Assembly (NCBI GenBank): GCA_964439265.1
Contig: CAYTOA010000003.1
Coordinates: 1 to 64,000, forward strand
Reading direction: 5' to 3'
DNA: 64,000 nucleotides
DNA from: JAGVPT01 sp964439265
Lineage (GTDB): Bacteria > Bacteroidota > Ignavibacteria > UBA10030 > UBA8401
The position numbers and the translations under genes were made by a program. Below the pieces are notes generated by a model. That model did no database searches. It saw only the letters and a program-made list of their open reading frames with translations, and was not told the origin of the DNA. Position 1 is the first letter of the stretch, and each line of letters opens with the position of its first letter. This document shows positions 15,599-23,376 of this stretch, in pieces.

Positions 15599-16513
15599 TT
15601 AATCGACAACCTGCGCACCTTCGTTTTCGACCCTCATGATTTCACACTTTGATGATATCCCCCGTGCCGAAAACGCATCTACCATCGCTTCGCCGACTTC
15701 TTTCGTATGTTCTGTTGCAAACGAAAACACTGTCGGCCCAGATCCGCTGATGTTGAATGACAGCGCCCCCGCGTCAAGCGCAGCCTTTTTTACGTTCTCG
15801 AATCCTGGAATGAGCGTAGCCCGGTACTGTTCGTGGAGCCGGTCGCCGGTTGTATAGCGCAATGCCTCCACATCCCCCTCCATGAGCGCAGCGATAAGCG
15901 ATGCCACATTTTCAATGTTGACAACGGCGTCCTTCAACGGCACTTCTTTAGGAAGAATCTGGCGTGCTTGTTTTGTCAGGACCTGAAAATTTGGGCTGCA
16001 TGAAACAACGGAAAGCTTTGTTGTAATCTTGATGCTGCGGCACCGGACTTTTCCATGATCAAAACAATTGACTGTCAGTCCTCCCATCATTGCGGCGGAG
16101 ACATTGTCCGGATGTCCTTCGAGCGTGACAGCGATGTTTAACATATCCTCACGAGACAATTTTGTTTGCAGAAATTCGTTCGCCAGGAAAACTCCGCCGG
16201 CGATCGCCGCTCCGCTTCCCCCAAGCCCGCCGCTTGATGGAATTTCATTTTTAATGTGAAGGTGAGTATCGCGCAGTGATTTTACATATGAAGCCCCCGC
16301 GTAACTCGCTAATGCAGTCATCCCCTGGTACACAAGATTCGTTTCATCCGTCGCGATGTGGTCCTTGCCGTTTCCTTCCACGGAAATATGCACGGATGAC
16401 CCGGCCGTGTTTCCTTCTTCCAGGGACAAATACAAATATCGGTTCAAGGCGAGTCCGAGTGTATCGAATCCGGGGCCGATATTCGAAGTTGACGCTGGAA
16501 TTCTTGTTTTCAT
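15599..16513 (-). CDS. thrB: Homoserine kinase
   Basis: A 304-residue GHMP kinase. It carries the N-terminal ASTSNIGPGFDTLGLAL segment and the ATP-binding PSSGGLGGSGAAIAGG loop (92-107), and the C-terminal NISGSGPTVFSF motif. It phosphorylates homoserine for threonine synthase. Last threonine gene in the order aspartokinase, thrC, thrB, so it should be under the Thr attenuator upstream of aspartokinase. A GxxExxY cassette separates it from thrC. Confidence 0.95.
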   Translation of the reverse strand: MKTRIPASTSNIGPGFDTLGLALNRYLYLSLEEGNTAGSSVHISVEGNGKDHIATDETNLVYQGMTALASYAGASYVKSLRDTHLHIKNEIPSSGGLGGSGAAIAGGVFLANEFLQTKLSREDMLNIAVTLEGHPDNVSAAMMGGLTVNCFDHGKVRCRSIKITTKLSVVSCSPNFQVLTKQARQILPKEVPLKDAVVNIENVASLIAALMEGDVEALRYTTGDRLHEQYRATLIPGFENVKKAALDAGALSFNISGSGPTVFSFATEHTKEVGEAMVDAFSARGISSKCEIMRVENEGAQVVD

Positions 16514-16515
16514 GG

Positions 16516-16969
16516 TTTACCGCAATGGCGCAAAAGCGCTATGATTAGAATTTGTTTACAAATCTTTTGAAACCGTTTTTTAATGGTGCCGAGTTGAAGT
16601 TCACCAAGAAACCGAGACGTTTATTCGCCAACTTCAAATACGAAATAACCTGTGCCTCGTGAACCGGCAGGAGCACATCAACGGCTTTTATCTCAATTAA
16701 TATTTCTCTCTCCACAAGAATATCAATGCGAAAATCATTAGACAGTTTAAACCCTTTATATACTAGAGGGATAGAAATCTGACTCTCTGCCATAACTTTT
16801 TCGTTTTCAAATTCCTTGAGCAAACAGAGTTCATATGCTGATTCCAAAAGTCCCGGCCCCATTTCTCTGTGAACAGACAAACATGCAGAAAGTATTCTTT
16901 TTGAAAGAAGATCAAGTTCCTCGTTTGTCATTTACTCCCCCCATTGCGACTTTGCGGCCTTGCGGTTAT
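16516..16969. repeat. 454-bp unit: GxxExxY gene bounded by imperfect 28-bp inverted repeats
   Basis: The left arm 16516-16543 and the reverse complement of the right arm 16942-16969 agree at 21 of 28 positions (shared core TTTGCG then TTGCGGT). The right arm touches the thrC stop codon and the left arm begins 3 bp from the thrB start, so the unit fills the whole thrC-thrB spacer. The arm words belong to the CTTTGCG family also seen as an empty pair at 1374-1438. Confidence 0.75.
16545..16931 (-). CDS. GxxExxY protein (PD-(D/E)XK nuclease-like fold)
   Basis: A 128-residue protein with the name-giving motif G27-x-x-E30-x-x-Y33 in GPGLLESAYE and a PD-(D/E)XK-like core: Asp70 in FRIDILVE, Glu80-x-Lys82 in LIEIKAV, and Gln94 downstream. 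The C-terminus LGFLVNFNSAPLKNGFKRFV is also typical. The family fold suggests nucleic-acid binding or cleavage, but function is unproven. It has a six-G ribosome site (plus-strand Cs 16937-16942) and sits between thrC and thrB inside inverted repeats. A second member lies at 28628-29002. Confidence 0.92.
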   Translation of the reverse strand: MTNEELDLLSKRILSACLSVHREMGPGLLESAYELCLLKEFENEKVMAESQISIPLVYKGFKLSNDFRIDILVEREILIEIKAVDVLLPVHEAQVISYLKLANKRLGFLVNFNSAPLKNGFKRFVNKF

Positions 16970-18241
16970 TTATAGAAATTTTTGCACATCTTCAATCCTT
17001 GCTTTGATCTCGACCGGTGGATTTGCGTGCGAGCTTCGCTTCTTAATATGATAGTCGACGATAATTTGGGGGTCTTTTAAAATATTCCCCGTAAGGACCC
17101 CGACAACAGTCTCCTTGGGCTTAATTGTACCGTTGCCAATCAATTTTTTGAGTCCGGCAACAGTCGCACACGACGCTGGCTCCGCACCGATTCCTGCTGA
17201 GTCGACCATTGCCTTTGCTTCGAGGATCTCTTCGTCGGTGACGCTTTCAACGACGCCGTTCGTCCACTGCAGCGATCTTATCGCTTTCGTATAGTTTGCG
17301 GGATTTCCAATTTTTATTGCGGTTGCGATCGTCTCGGCTTTTTGCGGCTTCAACCGTTTAAATCCATCCTTAAATGCTTTGTAAAACGGGCTTGCCCCTT
17401 CCGCCTGAACAACCGCTAACCTCGGCATCTTTTCGATCAAGCCAAGCTGGACGGCCTCGTGAAGCGCCTTGCCGAACGCGCTAGTATTTCCGAGGTTGCC
17501 GCCGGGAAAAACAAACCAATCGGGAACATTCCACCGAAGCTGTTGCAATGTTTCCCAAATTATCGTCTTCTGTCCTTCCAGCCGGTACGGGTTGATCGAG
17601 TTGAGCGGGTATGCCTGCAATTTTTCCTGCGCTTCGAAGATCAGACGCATGCAGTCGTCAAAGTCTCCGTCGACAACGAGAGTCTTCGCACCGTAGGCGA
17701 GCGCCTGGGAAATCTTTCCGATCGCGACATTCCCTTTGGGGATCAGGACAAGTCCGGTGATCCCCGCCTCCGAAGCGTACGCCGCGAGCGAAGCGGAAGT
17801 ATTTCCCGTCGACGCGCACACTACTGCCTTTTGATGAAGCCGCTTCGCCTGCGTCGTCGCAACGGTCATTCCTCTGTCCTTGAAGGATCCCGTCGGGTTT
17901 TCCCCTTCATGCTTGAGATACAGATGCTGGAGTCCTAACCAACCAGATATCTTTTTACTGCGGTAGAGCCGGGTATTTCCTTCCTGTTTCGATACAATTT
18001 CCCTGTCAGGAACTGACGGCAGGACAATCTCGCGAAAATGCCAGACACCTCCCGAGGGTTGGCCGTTGATCGATGAACGTTTGCCGTCAAAATATCGTTT
18101 CGAAAGGCGGAATTTTTTCTTGAGAAGAGAGAGATCGTGCTCTACGTCCAGAAGATTCTCGCACGTGCACATGAATCGTACTTCGGTGAGAGGATATTCC
18201 TTTCCGCACGATATACATTTGAGGATTGAGAACTTCATCAT
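16970..18241 (-). CDS. thrC: Threonine synthase
   Basis: A 423-residue PLP enzyme with the pyridoxal Lys121 in NPTGSFKDRG and an N-terminal zinc-ribbon-like set of cysteines (C9, C12, C25, C27). It turns O-phosphohomoserine into threonine. It is 23 bp downstream of aspartokinase and upstream of thrB. The substrate-binding and phosphate loops (STGNTSASLAAY, FPGGNLGN) are intact. Two initial Met residues leave a one-codon uncertainty in the start. Confidence 0.96.
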   Translation of the reverse strand: MMKFSILKCISCGKEYPLTEVRFMCTCENLLDVEHDLSLLKKKFRLSKRYFDGKRSSINGQPSGGVWHFREIVLPSVPDREIVSKQEGNTRLYRSKKISGWLGLQHLYLKHEGENPTGSFKDRGMTVATTQAKRLHQKAVVCASTGNTSASLAAYASEAGITGLVLIPKGNVAIGKISQALAYGAKTLVVDGDFDDCMRLIFEAQEKLQAYPLNSINPYRLEGQKTIIWETLQQLRWNVPDWFVFPGGNLGNTSAFGKALHEAVQLGLIEKMPRLAVVQAEGASPFYKAFKDGFKRLKPQKAETIATAIKIGNPANYTKAIRSLQWTNGVVESVTDEEILEAKAMVDSAGIGAEPASCATVAGLKKLIGNGTIKPKETVVGVLTGNILKDPQIIVDYHIKKRSSHANPPVEIKARIEDVQKFL

Positions 18242-18264
18242 CGCGGCATCCCGGTTCTTGGATA

Positions 18265-19659
18265 TTATGTAAGATGAAAGGCGTCGTGAATTGCTTGTAC
18301 CGCCTTATGAACTTCTGTCTGCTCAACAACGAGCGAAATATTCAGCTCCGATGAACCCTGCGCAATGGCGACAATGTTGACGTTGGCGTCCGCCACGGCG
18401 GTGAACGTCCTTCCGGCGATCCCGCGCATTCCCTTCATCCCTTCTCCGACGACGGCAACGATGGAAACGTTTTCCTGGAGCTTGATATCGTCGACAATTT
18501 TCTTCGCAATATCGACCTCGAACTCACTCCGGAGCTCAGCGAGACCCCTCCCGCAGTCTTTCTGGGGAATGACGACACAGACGTTGTGTTCCGACGAGGC
18601 CTGCGATATCATCATCACGTTAACCCTCACACGGGCAAGAGCAGAAAAAATCCGCGCGGAGATTCCCGGTACTCCGACCATGCCGTTGCCCTCGATCGAG
18701 ACCAGGCTCAGGTTGTCAATGGATGTGATATTCTTGACAAACCGTTCAACAGATCTTGTTGACTGCGAGATCAACGTCCCGGGATGCGAGGGATTGAACG
18801 TGTTCTTTATTCTGATCGGAATATTTCTTTCGATGGCGGGCATCATCGTCTTCGGATGGATGACCTTAGCGCCGAAGTACGACATTTCCGCCGCTTCGCG
18901 GTACGAGATCTCCGACAGGACTTTTGCCCCCTTCACGTACCGCGGGTCCGCGGTCATGACGCCGTCGACGTCGGTCCATATCCAGATTTCTTTACTGTCG
19001 AGCGCCGCGCCAACGATCGACCCCGTGTAATCCGAGCCGCTCCGTCCAAGTGTTGTGGTGAGCCCGTCTTCGGTGCTTCCGATGAATCCGGTCACCACCG
19101 GCACAATACCCTTCTCGACCAGCGGGATGAGTGTCTTTCTAATCTTCTCGTTTGTGACGGAAAAATCAACTGCGGCTTCCCCGAAATGATTGTCGGTACG
19201 AATGAGCGTTCTCGCATCGACAAATTCTGCCGCCATCTCGTGATCGCTCAAAATTGCAGCGAGCTGCAGGCACGAAAGAATCTCGCCGAATGATGCGATG
19301 GCGTCGAGCGATCGGACGCTCAGTTCCTTCAATAGGCTCACGCCGCGATAGAGGTTCGACAATTCATCGATAAGCTGCGAGTGACGGTGGATCAGCTCCT
19401 TGTGGCGAACCGCATGCTTCAATAACGTATTCGCGACGTCAAGATGTTTCTCTTTCAACGAATCGATATTCTTTTTTACCCTGTCGGTTTCGCGCAGAAC
19501 GGCAAGCTGCGCAGTTTCAAGAAGCGTGTTCGTCACTCCCGCCATCGCCGATGCGACCACCACAGGCTGTTGAGGTAAATACGAGTGGACAATAGCAGCG
19601 ACTTCCTGAAGCCGTTGAAGATCGCCGACGGACGTCCCGCCAAATTTCATTGTGATCAT
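18265..19659 (-). CDS. Aspartate kinase
   Basis: A 464-residue monofunctional aspartokinase: KFGGTSVGD (5-13), a catalytic amino-acid kinase domain to about residue 290 (FIGSTEDGLTTTLGRSGSDY), and two C-terminal ACT domains for feedback inhibition. It commits aspartate to threonine, methionine, lysine and isoleucine. There is no fused homoserine dehydrogenase, and neither hom nor asd is in the window. First structural gene after the Thr leader peptide and attenuator. It could equally be named lysC or thrA by family; the leader argues for threonine control. Confidence 0.95.
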   Translation of the reverse strand: MITMKFGGTSVGDLQRLQEVAAIVHSYLPQQPVVVASAMAGVTNTLLETAQLAVLRETDRVKKNIDSLKEKHLDVANTLLKHAVRHKELIHRHSQLIDELSNLYRGVSLLKELSVRSLDAIASFGEILSCLQLAAILSDHEMAAEFVDARTLIRTDNHFGEAAVDFSVTNEKIRKTLIPLVEKGIVPVVTGFIGSTEDGLTTTLGRSGSDYTGSIVGAALDSKEIWIWTDVDGVMTADPRYVKGAKVLSEISYREAAEMSYFGAKVIHPKTMMPAIERNIPIRIKNTFNPSHPGTLISQSTRSVERFVKNITSIDNLSLVSIEGNGMVGVPGISARIFSALARVRVNVMMISQASSEHNVCVVIPQKDCGRGLAELRSEFEVDIAKKIVDDIKLQENVSIVAVVGEGMKGMRGIAGRTFTAVADANVNIVAIAQGSSELNISLVVEQTEVHKAVQAIHDAFHLT

Positions 19660-19679
19660 AATGCAGGATCCCTATAAAC

Positions 19680-19709
19680 AAAAAAAGCCTCGAGTGTTCT
19701 TCGAGGCTT
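19680..19709 (-). terminator. Attenuator terminator of the thr operon
   Basis: On the minus strand AAGCCTCGA, a 7-nt loop and TCGAGGCTT form a 9-bp stem that runs into a seven-T run (19686-19680). It lies between the Thr-rich leader peptide and the aspartokinase start. Confidence 0.9.
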
Positions 19710-19729
19710 CGTGAGGTTGAGAAAAAAAA

Positions 19730-19801
19730 TTATGCACACGAAAGCGCTCGGACGCAGGGCGTCGGAAGCGTGGTCGTAGTTATTGTCGTTGTCGTTTTCA
19801 T
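19730..19801 (-). CDS. thrL: Threonine operon leader peptide
   Basis: A 23-codon frame encoding M-K, four Thr, Ile, four Thr, then LPTPCVRALSCA and TAA: nine Thr codons and one Ile codon. Its ATG overlaps the leuB stop (ATGA at 19801-19798), so translation is probably coupled to leuB. Its amino-acid bias matches the end products of the downstream aspartokinase-thrC-thrB genes. The role is regulatory translation rather than a functional product. Confidence 0.9.
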   Translation of the reverse strand: MKTTTTITTTTLPTPCVRALSCA

Positions 19802-20871
19802 GGTGTCAGAATTGCGGAACAGAGCCGCTCCGCCATTTCCTTTGTTCCGATACGTTTTGAATTCTCCGTCATAATATCGGTAGTTCGGTATCCATTATCA
19901 AGAACTTTTTCGATCGCTGATTCCACGTCGTCGGCTTCTTTCTGAAGATCGAACGAATACCGGAGCATCATGGCGACCGATGAGATCGTGGCGATGGGGT
20001 TTGCCTTATCCTGGCCTGCGATATCGGGGGCGCTCCCGTGAACGGGCTCGTAGAGCGCTACTTTTCCTCCCAGGCTTGCCGAGGCAAGCATGCCGATCGA
20101 ACCGGTGAGCATTGCCGCCTCGTCGCTCAGAATGTCGCCGAACATGTTTTCCGTAACGATTACGTCGAACTGTTTCGGATTGCGCACGAGCTGCATCGCA
20201 CAATTGTCGACGTACATATGCGAGAGCTCCACATCGCGGTAGTTTTCTGCAACGGCCGTCACCGTCTTTCGCCAGAGCTGGGACGTCTCGAGGATGTTGG
20301 CCTTATCGACGGAACAGAGTTTCTTTTTCCTCTTGCGCGCGATATCGAAGGCGCTCTTCGCAATGCGCACGATTTCCGATTCAGAGTACACCAGCGTATT
20401 CGTCGCAACCGTCTCGCCGTTCTTCGTTTCGAGGCCCCGCGGGGTTCCGAAATAGATCCCCCCCGTCAATTCGCGGACAACGACAATATCAACGCCTTCA
20501 ACAACCTCCTTTTTTAGCGCCGAAGCGCCGATGAGAGCGGAAAATATTTTTGCGGGACGGATATTGGCATAGAGCCCGAGACTCTTGCGAAGACCCAAAA
20601 GAGCCTGCTCGGGTTTCAGATGAGGGGGATTATTGTCCCACTTCGGCCCGCCGACCGCACCAAGAAGCACCGCGTTGCTTTTGCGGCAACTCGACAGCGT
20701 CTCTTCCGGCAGGGGAATCCCGACGGCGTCCAGCGCAGCGCCCCCTGCAAGCGCTTGCACGAAAGTAAACTGATGTCCGTATTTTTTAGAGATCGTCTCT
20801 AGAACTTTCAATCCGCCTGCAACAACTTCCTTCCCAATTCCGTCGCCGGGTATTACTGTGATAGTATACAA
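19798..20871 (-). CDS. leuB: 3-isopropylmalate dehydrogenase
   Basis: A 357-residue beta-decarboxylating dehydrogenase: VIPGDGIGKEV at the N-terminus, LLGAVGGPKWD, RELTGGIYFG and the C-terminal EPVHGSAPDIAGQ NAD-binding segment. It oxidises and decarboxylates 3-isopropylmalate in leucine synthesis. The length is typical for LeuB rather than the related isocitrate or tartrate enzymes. Its TGA overlaps the thr leader peptide ATG, which places leucine and threonine genes in one transcription stream. Confidence 0.96.
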   Translation of the reverse strand: MYTITVIPGDGIGKEVVAGGLKVLETISKKYGHQFTFVQALAGGAALDAVGIPLPEETLSSCRKSNAVLLGAVGGPKWDNNPPHLKPEQALLGLRKSLGLYANIRPAKIFSALIGASALKKEVVEGVDIVVVRELTGGIYFGTPRGLETKNGETVATNTLVYSESEIVRIAKSAFDIARKRKKKLCSVDKANILETSQLWRKTVTAVAENYRDVELSHMYVDNCAMQLVRNPKQFDVIVTENMFGDILSDEAAMLTGSIGMLASASLGGKVALYEPVHGSAPDIAGQDKANPIATISSVAMMLRYSFDLQKEADDVESAIEKVLDNGYRTTDIMTENSKRIGTKEMAERLCSAILTP

Positions 20872-20938
20872 TGGCTTCTGCTTTCCATGATGTGAGATAA
20901 TTGCTGCCGATATTTTTTAACTTTAAACTTTTAACTTT

Positions 20939-21826
20939 TCACTTATTGATCATTTCGCTCAACTCTTTCGACCTCTTCGTTGCCGTTGCAACAGCGTTAA
21001 TGAGCATCGAACGAAGTCCGTGGGACTCAAGCTCGTGCACCGCATTGATAGCGGTTCCGCCGGGAGTCGTGACCTGGTCGCGCAGGATTGCAGGATGAAG
21101 GTTCGATTCTTTAACCAGTTTCGCGGAACCGAGAACTGTTTGTACGGCAAGCTTGGTTGCAACGTCGCGCGGCAATCCCATTTTCACGCCGCCGTCGATC
21201 AGCGCTTCGATGACCATGTAAATATACGCAGGCCCGCTGCCGCTGAGACCAGTCACGGCATCGAGCTGCGACTCTTCGACGACGACGACCTCACCGACCG
21301 CTTCAAAAATGGAGATTGCGATGCGCTGCTGCTCTTCGGTTACATAGCGTCCGAAAGAAACGGCGGTCGCACCTTCGTCAACCGTCGAAGCAATGTTCGG
21401 CATCGCCCGGACAATGGGATTGTTCTTCCCTGTCCGCTGAAGGATCGAATCGATCGTCACGCCTGCCGCGATAGAGATCAACATCTGGTCCTCCCGCAAA
21501 GCTGATTGTATCTCGTCGAGCACCTTGCCGATCGTGTAGGGCTTCACACACAGCATGATGATATCGGCGAATCGCGCCGCTTGCACATTGTCGAGCGTGT
21601 GGTTGATCTTCCATCTCGACCCGAGCTTTTCCAGCTTCGCCAGGTGCGTGCCGCTCGCGATGATCTTGTCGTGCGGTGCAAGCTTCGCATTCAGAATTCC
21701 ACGCAGGAGCGACGTCCCCATATTTCCTGCTCCGATGATCGCGATGGAGCGATTGAGGCTGACCTTCTCTCCCCGGGTCGACGCCTCTTCATTCGTGACA
21801 AATGTCTGTTCTTTTTTCTGGTCCAC
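20939..21826 (-). CDS. proC: Pyrroline-5-carboxylate reductase
   Basis: A 295-residue protein with Rossmann motif IIGAGNMGTSLLRG (31-44), MLCVKPYT, RAMPNIA and the C-terminal LSGSGPAYIY and DQVTTPGGTA motifs of P5C reductase. It makes proline from pyrroline-5-carboxylate with NAD(P)H. The first 25 residues are extra compared with the family core, so a start near the conserved SIAIIGAG segment is possible. It lies one base downstream of leuD, suggesting translational coupling. Confidence 0.94.
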   Translation of the reverse strand: MDQKKEQTFVTNEEASTRGEKVSLNRSIAIIGAGNMGTSLLRGILNAKLAPHDKIIASGTHLAKLEKLGSRWKINHTLDNVQAARFADIIMLCVKPYTIGKVLDEIQSALREDQMLISIAAGVTIDSILQRTGKNNPIVRAMPNIASTVDEGATAVSFGRYVTEEQQRIAISIFEAVGEVVVVEESQLDAVTGLSGSGPAYIYMVIEALIDGGVKMGLPRDVATKLAVQTVLGSAKLVKESNLHPAILRDQVTTPGGTAINAVHELESHGLRSMLINAVATATKRSKELSEMINK

Positions 21827-21827
21827 G

Positions 21828-22394
21828 TTATCGCTCCTTCAGCATTCCTGATTGCCGCGCGTAGGCGAAAATTCCGCCGGCGCGAAGTATTCCTTCGATA
21901 TCTCCCAGCGGGTTCAATTGATAGACGACTTGCCGGGTTGAGTTGGTTAATATCCCTTTTGATGTATCGAGGACTAATTCATCGCCGGTTTTGATTTCTT
22001 GGTAGAGATGTTTGTTTGTCTCAAACGGCGCGACGAAGCCGCCGTCGATGGCGTTCCTGTAAAAAATGCGGGCATAGGATTCGGCAACGACCGCTTCGAT
22101 GCCTGCGATGTCCAGCGCAACTGGTGCATGCTCGCGCGATGAACCGCAGCCGAAATTTTTTCCCCCCACAATGATCTTATAGTCGGATTGCCATTTTCCC
22201 TCTTTGATGAAAGGAATGTTTCCACCGGGCAATCCGGAGGCTTCGATCGGCACGCCCGACAACGCAAACTTGCCATAGTTCTTTTTTTCCTCAGGGTCGT
22301 CCAGCTTGTAGACCAAATGAGCGGCGGGAATAATTTGGTCCGTGTCGATGTCATTCCCCAAAACAAATGCTTTTCCACTTATAATGTTCTTCAT
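21828..22394 (-). CDS. leuD: 3-isopropylmalate dehydratase small subunit
   Basis: A 188-residue swivel-domain subunit with VLGNDIDTDQIIPA near the N-terminus and GGKNFGCGSSREHAP in the middle. With LeuC it isomerises 2- and 3-isopropylmalate. It is separated from leuC by about 7 kb containing ppc and several housekeeping genes. A fragment of the TTCATTGAT word repeat touches its start region. Confidence 0.93.
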   Translation of the reverse strand: MKNIISGKAFVLGNDIDTDQIIPAAHLVYKLDDPEEKKNYGKFALSGVPIEASGLPGGNIPFIKEGKWQSDYKIIVGGKNFGCGSSREHAPVALDIAGIEAVVAESYARIFYRNAIDGGFVAPFETNKHLYQEIKTGDELVLDTSKGILTNSTRQVVYQLNPLGDIEGILRAGGIFAYARQSGMLKER

Positions 22395-22424
22395 ATGTTC
22401 ATTGATAATAGGTTTTGAGATATG

Positions 22425-22976
22425 TTATTTTCGAAAACAATTTGCGGTGTGGTCATTGACCATTCCCACGGCCTGCATGAATGCATAGCATATAGTCGAA
22501 CCAACGAAGCTGAATCCGCGCCTCTTTAGATCCTTACTCATGGTATCAGATTCTGCTGTTTTAGGCGGAACATCTTTTAAGCTTTTTGGGTTGTTGCGTT
22601 TTGTTTTTCCGTCGACAAACTTCCACACGTACGCGTCGAAACTGCCGAACTCCTTTTGAATGTCCAAAAATGCTTTTGCATTGGCGATGGTCGCAGCGAT
22701 CTTAAGCCTGTTTCGGACAATTCCTTCATTGCCGAGGAGGGATTTGACTTTTCTTCGGTCATATCGGGCGATTTTTTTCGCATCAAAATTGTCGAATGCC
22801 TTTCTGTAGTTTTCCCGTTTCCTCAATATCGTAATCCAGCTCAACCCCGCCTGAGCTCCTTCGAGGATCAGCATTTCGAACAGTTTTCTGTCGTCGTGAA
22901 CCGGCACACCCCATTCCTTATCGTGATATTCAATGTAGAGATGGTCTGTTCCGCTCCAACCGCATCGTTCTTTCAT
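22425..22976 (-). CDS. tag: DNA-3-methyladenine glycosylase I
   Basis: A 183-residue Tag-family glycosylase: RCGWSGTDHLYIEYHDKEWG near the N-terminus (zinc-site Cys, recognition of the flipped base), ILRKRENYRKAFDNF, and the C-terminal GFSFVGSTICYAFMQAVG with NDHTANC. It removes 3-methyladenine from alkylated DNA. Overlaps the preceding RidA-like gene by 4 bp (ATGA), so the two are translationally coupled. A housekeeping repair gene inside the amino-acid array. Confidence 0.95.
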   Translation of the reverse strand: MKERCGWSGTDHLYIEYHDKEWGVPVHDDRKLFEMLILEGAQAGLSWITILRKRENYRKAFDNFDAKKIARYDRRKVKSLLGNEGIVRNRLKIAATIANAKAFLDIQKEFGSFDAYVWKFVDGKTKRNNPKSLKDVPPKTAESDTMSKDLKRRGFSFVGSTICYAFMQAVGMVNDHTANCFRK

Positions 22977-23374
22977 TTTCTCTTCTTCTTTTCAACAATT
23001 GCATCGGCTTCGATCTCCACCAGAATCTCCGGCGAAATAAGCCGTTTCACTTCGACCATGCTCGCGGCTGGACGGATGTTCTTGAAGAATTCTCCGTGTG
23101 CTTTGCCGATTTTTTCCCACTCTCCGATATTCACGACAAACATGCGTGTTCGTACGACATCCTTCAGCGTCGCACCCGCATTCTTGAGCGCCGATTCAAT
23201 ATTTTTGATCGCTTGTACTGTCTGAGTATATGCGTCGCCCGGGCCAATAATTTTCCCGTCTGCATCTGTCGCGGTGGTTCCGGATACGAAGACCATCTTA
23301 CCAACCCGTACCGCACGCGAATACCCGACGACCGGCTCCCATGTTGTTCCGCTGGAAATATTTCTTCTCTTCAT
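22973..23374 (-). CDS. RidA-family protein lacking the conserved Arg
   Basis: A 133-residue YjgF/RidA fold protein. In catalytic RidA an Arg in a PARS-x-VEV motif binds the imine substrate's carboxylate. Here the equivalent is PAASMVEV (about residues 102-109), with Ala in place of that Arg. It therefore probably belongs to a Rid subfamily without enamine deaminase activity. It is co-directional with the upstream amidase gene and overlaps tag. The fold assignment is strong; the activity is uncertain. Confidence 0.9.
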   Translation of the reverse strand: MKRRNISSGTTWEPVVGYSRAVRVGKMVFVSGTTATDADGKIIGPGDAYTQTVQAIKNIESALKNAGATLKDVVRTRMFVVNIGEWEKIGKAHGEFFKNIRPAASMVEVKRLISPEILVEIEADAIVEKKKRK

Positions 23375-23376
23375 TT

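Larger units (their letters stand above)
19680..19801 (-). promoter_or_regulatory. Threonine/isoleucine attenuator (leader, antiterminator, terminator)
   Basis: The antiterminator arm CGAGCGCTTTCGTG (19750-19737, inside the last leader codons) pairs with CACGAAGCCTCG (19713-19702) through CGAG/CTCG and TTCGTG/CACGAA. The second arm contains the 5' half of the terminator stem, so the two structures exclude each other. A ribosome stalled on the Thr codons would leave the first arm free and allow read-through. A ribosome reaching the leader stop would cover it and allow termination. This is the logic of the enterobacterial thr attenuator. Confidence 0.88.
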
